Below are positions 35,126 through 42,739 of a stretch of 64,000 nt of DNA, piece by piece. The notes beneath the pieces were generated by a model. That model saw nothing but the letters and a program-made list of their open reading frames with translations, made no database searches and was not told where the DNA came from. The position numbers and the translations under genes are program-made. The stretch spans positions 186,001-250,000 of the forward strand of contig NZ_LLWE01000025.1 of NCBI RefSeq assembly GCF_001562055.1. The letters run 5' to 3'. The stretch is from Polycladidibacter stylochi. GTDB taxonomy: Bacteria; Pseudomonadota; Alphaproteobacteria; Rhizobiales; Stappiaceae. The stretch's first letter is position 1; each line of letters starts with the position of its first letter.

Positions 35126-36012
35126 TACTGGGCTGAAGCTCCAGAATGCGTTGGCAACTTGCCATTCTGGCTACCGAAATAGCGGAAGAAGTCGGAATCA
35201 GGTGACAACACCATAGAGGTATCCCCGCCCTTCATAGACTTCTCGTAGGCTTGCATAGAGCGATAGAACTCGAAGAAATCAGGATCGGCAGAATAGGCTT
35301 CCGCATAAATTCTGTTGGCCTCGGCATCGCCCTCACCGCGTAGAATTTCCGCATCCCGCTGTGCTTCCGCCAGCAACACAGTTGCATCGCGATCAGCGCG
35401 GGAACGAATACGCCGTGATTGCTCTTCACCCTCAGCGCGGATTTCTTCAGCTTCACGTTGACGTTCAGTCTGCATACGGCGGAAAACAGCCTGCGAGTTG
35501 GCTTCAGGCAAATCTGCCCGACGGATTTTCACGTCAACCACATTCATACCAATATTCGCAGCCTGAATTTCAACAGAGCGGCGAATTTTTTCCATCAAGT
35601 CCGCACGATCATCACGCACCACTTGCGTAAACGTCGCTTTACCCAATTCATCGCGTAGGGAGGACTGTAAGAATGTGGCCAAACGGCTAGCCCCTTCGCG
35701 CACATTGTTAACTGTCTGGAAAAACTTGATAGGGTCTTCAATACGATAACGCGCAAACGCATCAACCACCAGACGTTTTTTATCCGAGGCAATGACCTCT
35801 TGCGTCGGCATATCAAGATTCAAAATACGCTTATCGATATATACAACCGATTGCCAAGGCATTTTGAACTGCAAGCCTGGTTTGGTGTGCTGACCGCGTA
35901 CTTCACCAAATTGCAACACCAACGCCTGCTGTGCTGGTGTTAAAGTAAACACACACCAGTAAAGCACCACAGCAACACCAGCAAGAACAACAGCAAAAAT
36001 ACTAGATTTCAT
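35125..36012 (-). CDS. hflC: HflC, FtsH protease modulator
   Basis: An SPFH/prohibitin-domain membrane protein that with HflK forms the large ring around the FtsH protease. The 295-residue protein has a single N-terminal transmembrane helix (residues 5-24), then the SPFH domain (FTLTPAQQALVLQFGEVRGQ, RILNLDMPTQEVIASDKKRL) and a long charged coiled-coil at 180-240 (RRMQTERQREAEEIRAEGEE). The start lies two bases after the hflK stop, with GGGAG in the hflK end. Gene order hflK-hflC is standard. Confidence 0.95.
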   Translation of the reverse strand: MKSSIFAVVLAGVAVVLYWCVFTLTPAQQALVLQFGEVRGQHTKPGLQFKMPWQSVVYIDKRILNLDMPTQEVIASDKKRLVVDAFARYRIEDPIKFFQTVNNVREGASRLATFLQSSLRDELGKATFTQVVRDDRADLMEKIRRSVEIQAANIGMNVVDVKIRRADLPEANSQAVFRRMQTERQREAEEIRAEGEEQSRRIRSRADRDATVLLAEAQRDAEILRGEGDAEANRIYAEAYSADPDFFEFYRSMQAYEKSMKGGDTSMVLSPDSDFFRYFGSQNGKLPTHSGASAQ

Positions 36013-36014
36013 AA

Positions 36015-37166
36015 TTAATTGCTCCCGTTGCTGCGTTTATTCAGCTGGTCAAGTGGCAAGTAAGGCACAACCCCGTTGCTCTCGCCAGAACCATCAATGA
36101 TGATCTTTTTATTCTTCGCCAAAACATCTTCCATGGTTTCAAGGTAAATACGCTGGCGTGTTACATCAGGCGCTTTTTCATACTGCTCGCGAACGCTGGT
36201 AAAGCGTGCTGCTTGACCCGTTGCATCAGCCACAACCTTGTCTTTATAGGCGCTTGCCGCTTCCATTACCCGCGCCGCGTTACCGCGTGCTTCCGGAACA
36301 ATTTTATTGGCGTATTTTTGCGCTTCGTTCTGAATACGCTCTTGGTCGGCCCGTGCAGCTTGCACATCACGGAATGCTTCAATCACCTGTGCAGGAGGGT
36401 CAACCTTTTGCATTTGTACGTTAATGATTTGAACACCGGCTTGATAATCATCCAATGTCTTTTGCATCAAATCCATAACAGCTTGCTGGATTGGCGCTCT
36501 GTTTTCGGTCAAAACACTATCGATTTTGGAATTACCAACCACTTCACGCATCGCACTTTCGGCAACGGCCTTCACAGTGCGTGTCGGATCCTGCACATTG
36601 AACAGGAATTCGCTCACACCAGTTGGGCTGCCTTGTATGCGCCACTGAACTTTAAAGTCCACATCAACGATATTTTCATCGCCGGTAAGCATTAGGCTTT
36701 CTTCAGGCACATCACGGGTAGAAACGCGGCTCCGGCTAATGCTTTCTTGCAGGCCAACGGTAATCTCGCGCACGCGCAAAACTTCCGGCGTTTCAACGGA
36801 GCCAATCGGGTATGGCCAGTTGTAATTCAAACCCGGTCCGGTTTGGCCCGTAACCTTACCGAATACAAGCTCAACGCCAACCTCACTAGGTTCAACTCGG
36901 TAAATACCTGTAAGCCCCCACAAGAAAAGCCCCACAAGTACAGCAATAATAACGCCCATGACGCCAAAACCGCCACCACCTGGGATCATTGTTTTCAAGT
37001 GGTCCTGACCTTTTCTCAAGATCTCGTCAAAGTCAGGGGGCGTATTGTTGTTTCCACCGCTGCGCTGTGGTCCGCCGCCCCATGGGCCACCGCCACCATT
37101 GCCGCCGCCAGGGTTGCCCCAAGGGCCGCCATTTCCGCCCCCGCCACTCTGATTGCTCCAAGGCAT
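36015..37166 (-). CDS. hflK: HflK, FtsH protease modulator
   Basis: Partner of HflC. The 383-residue protein begins with a Gly/Pro/Trp-rich cytoplasmic tail of about 60 residues (MPWSNQSGGGGNGGPWGNPG), a transmembrane helix at about 73-93 (VMGVIIAVLVGLFLWGLTG), the SPFH domain (YRVEPSEVGVELVFGKVTGQ) and a coiled coil ending near residue 330. AGAGGAAC precedes the ATG. The Gly-rich start is typical of HflK. First gene of the three-gene unit; 288 bases of upstream DNA separate it from elaA. Confidence 0.95.
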   Translation of the reverse strand: MPWSNQSGGGGNGGPWGNPGGGNGGGGPWGGGPQRSGGNNNTPPDFDEILRKGQDHLKTMIPGGGGFGVMGVIIAVLVGLFLWGLTGIYRVEPSEVGVELVFGKVTGQTGPGLNYNWPYPIGSVETPEVLRVREITVGLQESISRSRVSTRDVPEESLMLTGDENIVDVDFKVQWRIQGSPTGVSEFLFNVQDPTRTVKAVAESAMREVVGNSKIDSVLTENRAPIQQAVMDLMQKTLDDYQAGVQIINVQMQKVDPPAQVIEAFRDVQAARADQERIQNEAQKYANKIVPEARGNAARVMEAASAYKDKVVADATGQAARFTSVREQYEKAPDVTRQRIYLETMEDVLAKNKKIIIDGSGESNGVVPYLPLDQLNKRSNGSN

Positions 37167-37454
37167 ATATAGTTCCTCTTAATTACACTGCCAGCGTCCT
37201 GACAAAACCATACGACTCACACCAAGATATTGTCTCTAGGTTAGCCGTTGCTTACCAATTATTGCAATTACGGTATTCCTGCTGTTTACACGCAAAACCC
37301 CGCCATAACTGCCCGCATAATTGGCTTTCCTAGAAAGGTGGGTCTAATGCTTGATAAAACAAGTTGCACAACTGCAAATTAGTGTCAGTTTTACCACAAA
37401 AGCACTAATTGGCCCGTACTATCTGGATTATTAAGCTGTAATCCCGTGTTTTCT

Positions 37455-37919
37455 TCACGCAAAACTTCGGCGCATCAATATGTGCTCAATGCCATCCTCA
37501 AGGAAAACCTCTCCCACGGCCTCAAAGCCTGCCGCCTTATAAAGCGCTTGCGCATAAACTTGTGCTTCCAGCTCAATTGGGCATCGCGGTGCTTTATTTT
37601 GGCAATATTCCACAGCAAGCGAGAGCATTTTCTGGGCAACCCCTTGCCCTCGGGCCGCTTTATCAACCACCACGCGGCCAATTTTGCTCGCCTTGCCCTT
37701 TGCTGCATCACCAAGGAAAACCCTTAGGTATCCCGCCAGTTCTACACCGTCCTCACCTTGTGTATATAGTAAATGCCAAGCCTTACCATCTTCCCCGTCA
37801 GTATCCGGGTAAGGACAAGCTTGCTCAACAATAAAAACATCCTGTCGCAATTTCAAAACCGCATATAACTGCTGAACAGTCAGACGATCAAACGCATGCC
37901 AAGTAAACACGCCACTCAT
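37455..37919 (-). CDS. elaA: ElaA-like GNAT acetyltransferase
   Basis: A 154-residue acetyltransferase of the ElaA type. The N-terminal block FDRLTVQQLYAVLKLRQDVF followed by IVEQACPYPDTDGED is the ElaA signature, and the acetyl-CoA loop IGRVVVDKAARGQGVAQKML lies near residue 85. GGGAG, placed inside the end of folA, precedes the ATG by seven bases; only two bases separate it from the folA stop, so it is translated with folA. Substrate unknown. Confidence 0.88.
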   Translation of the reverse strand: MSGVFTWHAFDRLTVQQLYAVLKLRQDVFIVEQACPYPDTDGEDGKAWHLLYTQGEDGVELAGYLRVFLGDAAKGKASKIGRVVVDKAARGQGVAQKMLSLAVEYCQNKAPRCPIELEAQVYAQALYKAAGFEAVGEVFLEDGIEHILMRRSFA

Positions 37920-37921
37920 AA

Positions 37922-38446
37922 TCAGCTCCCATTCTTACGCCGATAGATTTCAAGGCGCGTATCCGCACTATCTTTTGCCCCACGCTCAAAGCATCGTGTT
38001 TCTTCTAAATCCCAATTCTCTAAGGAAATTTCAGGAAAATATGTATCCCCTTCAGGCGTTGCCAGCACACGGGTGATATACAGTTTCTCGGCAAGCGGCA
38101 TGGCATACTGATAAATCTGCCCCCCGCCAATAACCATGACTTCATCCCGGGCATATTCATGCCCATCAGGAGAAGCCGACTGGCACAGCGCGAGCGCCGC
38201 TTCAACACTGGCAACCACTTCGGTGCAATTCGCTTGAAAACTGGTATCCCTGCTAATGATGATATTGCGCCGTCCAGGCAAAGCTTTGCCAATCGAAAGA
38301 AATGTTTTACGCCCCATTATGATGGCCTTACCCATGGTTATAGAGCGAAAAAACTTCAAATCCGTCGAAATCGACCAGGGCATTTTATTCGCAGCGCCAA
38401 TAACGCCATTTTCAGCCACCGCAGCAATCAGCGATATCAGCGCCAT
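37922..38446 (-). CDS. folA: Dihydrofolate reductase
   Basis: NADPH-dependent reduction of dihydrofolate to tetrahydrofolate. The 174-residue protein has ISLIAAVAENGVIGAANKMP with the substrate-site Trp in MPWSISTDLKFF, the NADPH motif IIMGRKTFLSIGKALPGRRN, and VMVIGGGQIYQYAMPLAEKL followed by LYITRV. GAGG lies five bases before the ATG. It regenerates the folate consumed by the ThyA enzyme encoded in the same direction upstream, separated by the phosphatase and kdsB-like genes. Confidence 0.95.
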   Translation of the reverse strand: MALISLIAAVAENGVIGAANKMPWSISTDLKFFRSITMGKAIIMGRKTFLSIGKALPGRRNIIISRDTSFQANCTEVVASVEAALALCQSASPDGHEYARDEVMVIGGGQIYQYAMPLAEKLYITRVLATPEGDTYFPEISLENWDLEETRCFERGAKDSADTRLEIYRRKNGS

Positions 38447-38485
38447 ACCATCCTCATCTGTCTATTTTCTTTTGAAGTTACGAGA

Positions 38486-38526
38486 GCGTGTTCCCGAAAA
38501 GTGGAAGCCGGTTTTCGGGAATACGC
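38486..38526. repeat. 41-bp palindromic interspersed repeat
   Basis: TTCCCGAAAA (38491-38500) and TTTTCGGGAA (38512-38521) form a perfect 10-bp stem around GTGGAAGCCGG, flanked by an outer GCGT/ACGC pair. I recall the same consensus, with a GTGG-CCGG loop between CCCGAAAA and TTTTCGGG arms, as a common dispersed repeat in Hyphomicrobiales. It lies in the 134-base gap between folA and the phosphatase gene. Only one copy was seen in the window. Confidence 0.75.
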
Positions 38527-38580
38527 ATCAATATAATTGATTTAAGCAGTTTGAATGCTTCTATGAATTAGCCAGCTGCA

Positions 38581-39192
38581 TTAAGCGCGTTGGTTCCAAC
38601 ACTGCAATTCTATCTTTTCAGCATCAGTTATCTCAACCAAACCATAGGCACAGGTTTTGAGTTTGATGTTCACATCCTTTGGCACATGAGAAAGTGCCTG
38701 CAATGCAAAACGTGCAATACCGTTACTGGTCACCAGAAGAATGCACTGGTCTTCAGGTCCTTTTGCAACCTTGCTAAAAAACTCTTGCCAACGGGCCACG
38801 ACAGCCGGCGGATCAATCAACCACCCCTGTGGGGGAATAGCCTCTTCTTCCCATGCTTTCAATGCAGCCGCGCCGATACGCGCCACCACATCCTCTTCAG
38901 GGCGATTTTCGTCGGGACCATAATCAACTTCGGTCAAGAACGGCAGAGCGCTAAGCTCTATTTCCCCACCTTGCGCATCAAGCACAGCCAAAGCGGTTTG
39001 CCGTGTACGTTGTAACGGCGAGCAATAAGCCCGTGTAAACGCCACGCCTTGCTGCGCAAAATGCGCTGCAAGTGCCTGTGCCTGCTCCTGCCCGGAATTA
39101 GAAAGCGGTAAATCGGTGCGCCCGCCCACCCGGGTCACCACATCCCCTTTATCAAAGGTATTGCCATGTCTTGCAATAAACACCTGCCTCAT
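38581..39192 (-). CDS. Histidine phosphatase-superfamily protein
   Basis: A 203-residue protein of the phosphoglycerate-mutase-like branch. The catalytic RHG motif is in FIARHGNTFDKGD, the second Arg in YCSPLQRTRQTALAVL, and the acidic residue in EVDYGPDE. The second catalytic histidine is not found: the usual Ser-His-Gly motif reads VTSNGIARFAL, with Asn in its place. It may therefore have altered or reduced activity, or use a different residue. The start overlaps the end of the kdsB-like gene in ATGA, so the two are translated together. Confidence 0.82.
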   Translation of the reverse strand: MRQVFIARHGNTFDKGDVVTRVGGRTDLPLSNSGQEQAQALAAHFAQQGVAFTRAYCSPLQRTRQTALAVLDAQGGEIELSALPFLTEVDYGPDENRPEEDVVARIGAAALKAWEEEAIPPQGWLIDPPAVVARWQEFFSKVAKGPEDQCILLVTSNGIARFALQALSHVPKDVNIKLKTCAYGLVEITDAEKIELQCWNQRA

Positions 39193-40013
39193 AGCAGCGC
39201 CTCCAGCTCTTCATAGGGGTCACCAAGTTCGCCAATGAGCTTTTCCGCCATTACAGCATCCGCCGGAGTATCAACCCCAGACATGGAAAGCTTCGGCGCA
39301 TCTACCAGCTCCGCGTGAATAGCAAAACCGTTCTCTAAAAAACGAAGCTGTTCAAGACCTTCAAGCGTCTCGTAATGCCCCACGCCAGAGGATGTAAAGT
39401 TCTTTAAGGCAGCCATTGTGTAGCCATAAAGCCCAATATGTCGGAAGACAGGCGAGAGTAACGATTTTTCGCGCAGTACTTCCTCTTTTCTTATGGCCGG
39501 CAGAATATTCTTGGAAAACCAAAACGCCCTACCCGCCGCATCTCGCACACAAGTTGTGCCGGAAAATGGCTGTTCTTGTTTATGCGCCCGCAATACATCA
39601 AGCGCTTCCCAGTCCAGCTGAATAACCGGTGTGAAAACATCGGCCGCAATGCCGCTTTGCGCCGCTACAATAAGGCGCTCCACATGCGCAACTGGCGTAA
39701 ACGGTGCATCTCCTTGCAAGTTCAAGACAAAATCATACGCCTGTCCCATGGCCAGAGCTGCAGCCAAAGCCCGGTCGGTACCCGATGGCAACTCAGGTGC
39801 TGTCATTACATATGGCAAGTCAAGCTCGCGGCAGTGGTTGCTGACCTCTTCGCTATCCACAGCGACCACATAATCGGCCCCCGTACGTTTCGCAGCAACT
39901 TTTGCAATTTGCGCCACACGCGCCAGCAAAGTTTTACCAGCAATAAGATGCAGTGGCTTGCCAGGAAACCGGGTCGAACCAAGCCGTGCGGGAACAACAA
40001 TAAGTGTTTTCAT
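39189..40013 (-). CDS. kdsB: CMP-KDO synthetase-like cytidylyltransferase
   Basis: A 274-residue nucleotidyltransferase of the KdsB family, which activates KDO with CTP for lipopolysaccharide. It begins MKTLIVVPARLGSTRFPGKP, has LPSGTDRALAAALA, NLQGDAPFTP and the Mg-site region SMSGVDTPADA. The canonical QGDEP is QGDAP here, a position that varies in alphaproteobacteria. ATG at 40013 is chosen because it gives the normal KdsB N-terminus; the frame extends 30 bases further. It is coupled to the histidine phosphatase, so a specialised sugar-acid route is possible (inference). Confidence 0.85.
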   Translation of the reverse strand: MKTLIVVPARLGSTRFPGKPLHLIAGKTLLARVAQIAKVAAKRTGADYVVAVDSEEVSNHCRELDLPYVMTAPELPSGTDRALAAALAMGQAYDFVLNLQGDAPFTPVAHVERLIVAAQSGIAADVFTPVIQLDWEALDVLRAHKQEQPFSGTTCVRDAAGRAFWFSKNILPAIRKEEVLREKSLLSPVFRHIGLYGYTMAALKNFTSSGVGHYETLEGLEQLRFLENGFAIHAELVDAPKLSMSGVDTPADAVMAEKLIGELGDPYEELEALL

Positions 40014-40052
40014 ATTCACCGATCTTCCAATCGTAATGGCCACAACAACAAA

Positions 40053-40847
40053 TTAAACAGCGACAGCAGCTTTAATATGCGGGTGCGCCTCGTAATTTTC
40101 TAGTTTGAAATCATCAAAGCTAAAGCCGAAGATATCTTTCATTTCAGGATTGATACGCATCTGCGGCAAGGCTTTCGGGCTGCGAGACAACTGCTCACGT
40201 GCTTGCTCAAAGTGGTTGGAGTACAAGTGCGCATCACCAAAACTATGAATAAACTCACCCGGTTTTAAATCACAAACCTGTGCCACCATCATGGTCAGTA
40301 GTGCATAGGAGGCGATATTGAACGGAACACCTAAAAACACATCAGCCGAACGCTGGTAAAGCTGGCAGGAAAGTCGCCCATTGGCCACATAAAACTGGAA
40401 CATGGCATGGCACGGCGGCAAAGCCATTTCATCCACCAAAGCAGGATTCCAGGCAGAAACAATATGCCGTCGCCCCTCTGGATTGCGCTTAATCTGCTCA
40501 ATGACTTGGCTTATTTGGTCAATCGAACGCCCGTCAGGCGCGGGCCATGAGCGCCACTGATAGCCATAAACAGGGCCTAAATCGCCGTTTTCATCGGCCC
40601 ATTCGTCCCAAATCCGCACCCCATTATCTTTTAGATAAGCAATATTGGTGGAGCCGGAAAGAAACCACAACAGCTCGTGAATAATCGAGCGTAAGTGCAA
40701 CTTCTTCGTTGTCACCATAGGAAAGCCATCATTCAAATCAAAACGCATTTGATAGCCGAAAACGGACCGTGTTCCAGTACCAGTTCTGTCATCACGATCA
40801 ACACCATGATCAATGATATGCTGCATCAGCTCTAGATATTGCCGCAC
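40053..40847 (-). CDS. thyA: Thymidylate synthase
   Basis: Methylates dUMP to dTMP using methylenetetrahydrofolate. From this start the protein has 264 residues, the same length as E. coli ThyA. It has [34 protein letters not shown], the catalytic Cys in [14 protein letters not shown], and [22 protein letters not shown] at 40847 gives [15 protein letters not shown], matching the E. coli start, with AGGAGG at good spacing; the frame opens 15 bases earlier at another GTG. First gene of the group leading to folA. The permuted tmRNA gene lies upstream on the other strand. Confidence 0.96.
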   Translation of the reverse strand: MRQYLELMQHIIDHGVDRDDRTGTGTRSVFGYQMRFDLNDGFPMVTTKKLHLRSIIHELLWFLSGSTNIAYLKDNGVRIWDEWADENGDLGPVYGYQWRSWPAPDGRSIDQISQVIEQIKRNPEGRRHIVSAWNPALVDEMALPPCHAMFQFYVANGRLSCQLYQRSADVFLGVPFNIASYALLTMMVAQVCDLKPGEFIHSFGDAHLYSNHFEQAREQLSRSPKALPQMRINPEMKDIFGFSFDDFKLENYEAHPHIKAAVAV

Positions 40848-41119
40848 CCCTGCCTCCTGCACCTTATTTCTCTTGGGCCCTCAATAGCAAACTCCCGACA
40901 AAAGAAAAATCCAAAACATCTCTCAAGCTCCGTTATCGCCTTGAGTACATCAAGAACCTTTGGGAAAACGGCGTTTAAAGCCCGAAAACAAGGAATCCAT
41001 ATTTTGATTGTCAACAGTTTCAATCAGGTGGCTAACAACAGCCCTTCCATTTATGCGCACTCCGACATATATTCCCCCTGCCAGCTCGTCTGGCTATAGC
41101 AATAAACTGTCAACGCAAT

Positions 41120-41400
41120 AAACCTATCGGACCCGGGGGCGGTACCCGGCGCCTCCACCAAAGCACAGAAGTATCGGCTGTGTTTCGGCGGGGGCGAAAT
41201 AGGATCGACGAGGGCGTAAAGGTTGTGCTTTTGCTCGGCATTGTACCACCGTTATCGGGCTATTTTTATAGTTGCAAACGACAACTATGCTATGGACAAC
41301 GCTGTTGCTGCGTAATGCAGTACCGGTAGTCCGCCAAGTCCCAGAGGTTTAGCTCTTTGGGCGGGGTTCGAAGGCACCTGGCAACAGAAGCCTTCACTTG
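41120..41400 (+). ncRNA. ssrA: Transfer-messenger RNA, circularly permuted two-piece type
   Basis: The acceptor piece comes first: T-stem CCGGG/CCCGG (41133-41137 and 41145-41149) with a 7-base loop, then the acceptor strand CGCCTCC, A and CCA ending at 41160. The coding piece starts at 41190 with GGGGGCG, which pairs with CGCCTCC, and continues AAATAGGATCGACGAGGGCG. The tag frame at 41274-41315 encodes ANDNYAMDNAVAA and ends in TAA. This order, 3' half before 5' half, is the alphaproteobacterial permuted form. The tag ends in Ala-Ala for ClpXP recognition. Outer boundaries are approximate. Confidence 0.95.
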
Positions 41401-41526
41401 AAAAATGTTGGCGGACCATATCCAGCCAACAGAACTGGGAAATAACATTTATTTAATAGCTAGCGTAAACAGCCCATGCAAAGCGCTGTGCGCTAACTTG
41501 CAAACACTAGGAACGTGGTGCCAAGC

Positions 41527-42234
41527 ATGGCAGAAGATGAGATGCGTTACGATATAATCATTCAAGATGCCCTGCGTGGCGCAGTTCGTAAAATCTTGAA
41601 CGAAGTTCTCCGCACCGGCTTACCTGGTGAGCATCATTTTTACATCGCTTTCGAAACTACAGCACCCGGTGTTAAAATCTCCAATCGGCTGAAAGAGCGT
41701 TACCCGCAGGAAATGACTATTGTCTTGCAACACCAATTCTGGGATTTGCAGGTAAATGAGCATTCTTTCGAGGTTGGCCTATCATTTGGCGGCGTTCCAG
41801 AGCGCTTATTTGTGCCATTTGCAGCCATTAAAGGCTTCTTTGATCCCTCCGTTCAATTCGCGCTTGAATTTGAGCCGGGCAAAACAGCGGAAGATATTCC
41901 TGAGGAATTCCGCTCCCATGATGCCAAGGCAAAAGCCGTCGAAAACATCCAAAGCCATATTGATGGCTTGGAAGCTGCTTTTTCTCACGCCCCTTCGACA
42001 GAGGAAAAAGAGGAAAAGCCACAAACGAGTCAACTGGCTGCTGTCCAAACCATTGAACCAGCATCCGCGCCTGAGCCAGAAACAGCACAAGTTTCACCAT
42101 CGCAAAGCGACGAAGAAACAATAACTTCCTCAGAGCAGAGCGATGATAGCGAGCACAACACAGAAACTGAAGAAACGAGTGAAATCTCTTCAGCGCAAGT
42201 TGTGTCACTTGATGCTTTTCGTAAGAAGACCTAA
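41527..42234 (+). CDS. sspB: SspB, ClpXP adaptor for ssrA-tagged proteins
   Basis: Delivers ssrA-tagged proteins to ClpXP. The N-terminal domain of about 130 residues matches alphaproteobacterial SspB: MRYDIIIQDALRGAVRKILN, LPGEHHFYIAFETTAPGVKI, MTIVLQHQFWDLQV, FEVGLSFGGVPERLFVPFAA. The following 100 residues are a Glu/Ser/Thr-rich tail ending VVSLDAFRKKT, typical of the flexible tail that contacts ClpX. Start uncertain: ATG at 41527, GTG at 41515, or ATG at 41542. It lies directly downstream of the ssrA gene that encodes its substrate tag. Confidence 0.92.
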   Translation: MAEDEMRYDIIIQDALRGAVRKILNEVLRTGLPGEHHFYIAFETTAPGVKISNRLKERYPQEMTIVLQHQFWDLQVNEHSFEVGLSFGGVPERLFVPFAAIKGFFDPSVQFALEFEPGKTAEDIPEEFRSHDAKAKAVENIQSHIDGLEAAFSHAPSTEEKEEKPQTSQLAAVQTIEPASAPEPETAQVSPSQSDEETITSSEQSDDSEHNTETEETSEISSAQVVSLDAFRKKT

Positions 42235-42282
42235 GCTACACATCTGTCTGATAGTATCTACTTTGGATCAAAAGTGGCAAGC

Positions 42283-42516
42283 ATGACAACAAAACTTGTC
42301 AATCTTAATCAGGTGCGAAAGCAAAAAAACAAACAGCTCGCGCAAAAAAAGGCCGAAGAAAACCGTGTTTACTTTGGCCTGACAAAGCAGCAAAGAAAAG
42401 CATTACAGCAGGAAAACAAGAGGCAACAGCAAACTCACTTGGCACATAAGCGCGAGCCAAGCGCTATTGGGGATCCCGTTTCCCCTGTAAAACCAAGGAC
42501 AAAGCCCAATGGGTAG
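42283..42516 (+). CDS. DUF4169-family small basic protein
   Basis: A 77-residue, strongly basic and Gln-rich protein. KLVNLNQVRKQKNKQLAQKK followed by AEENRVYFGLTKQQRKALQQ matches the DUF4169 pattern of VNLNxxRK and ENRxxFG. Proteins of this family lie next to small ribbon-helix-helix genes in alphaproteobacteria, as here. ATG at 42283 is preferred over the GTG three codons earlier. Function unknown; it may bind nucleic acid because of its charge (inference). Its stop overlaps the start of the next gene. Confidence 0.82.
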   Translation: MTTKLVNLNQVRKQKNKQLAQKKAEENRVYFGLTKQQRKALQQENKRQQQTHLAHKREPSAIGDPVSPVKPRTKPNG

Positions 42517-42739
42517 TTTGGTAAAGCGTTCCATCAGCCTGCATGGCCACAAAACAAGCGTGGCGTTAGAAGCAGAGTTTTGGCAAGGCCTTGAAGAACT
42601 TGCAAACCTCCGTCGACTCAGCTTAGCAGCCCTCATAAAAACGATTGATGATAACCGCGATCCCCTCGCCTCGCTTTCAAGCTGTATACGTGTCACAGTT
42701 TTAAAGTTCTATCACGATAATCGACAGGACCTCAGTTAA
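42509..42739 (+). CDS. Ribbon-helix-helix (RHH_4) domain protein
   Basis: A 76-residue protein: VKRSISLHGHKTSVALEAEF, then WQGLEELANLRRLSLAALIK, then SLSSCIRVTVLKFYHD. This is the same ordered pattern as the larger protein at 27793 (strand with TSLRLE/TSVALE, FW, LPQL/LAAL, and CxRxxxLxxY). Overlaps the DUF4169 stop by eight bases, so translation is coupled, and overlaps the convergent AsmA gene by eight bases at its 3' end. Probably a small DNA-binding dimer; targets unknown. Confidence 0.85.
   Translation: MGSLVKRSISLHGHKTSVALEAEFWQGLEELANLRRLSLAALIKTIDDNRDPLASLSSCIRVTVLKFYHDNRQDLS

Noticed and set aside
41120-41400. A one-piece tmRNA with a missing 3' end
   Set aside because: The CCA-bearing acceptor half lies upstream of the 5' half, and the acceptor strands pair, so it is the permuted two-piece form, not a broken gene.
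41515-41527. SspB start at the GTG-GTG pair at 41515-41520
   Set aside because: The AGGA site is too close to it for initiation; the ATG at 41527 is preferred, though not proven.
42732-42739. Eight-base overlap of the RHH gene and the convergent AsmA gene as evidence of a wrong frame
   Set aside because: Both frames have strong family features to their ends, so the short tail-to-tail overlap is real.
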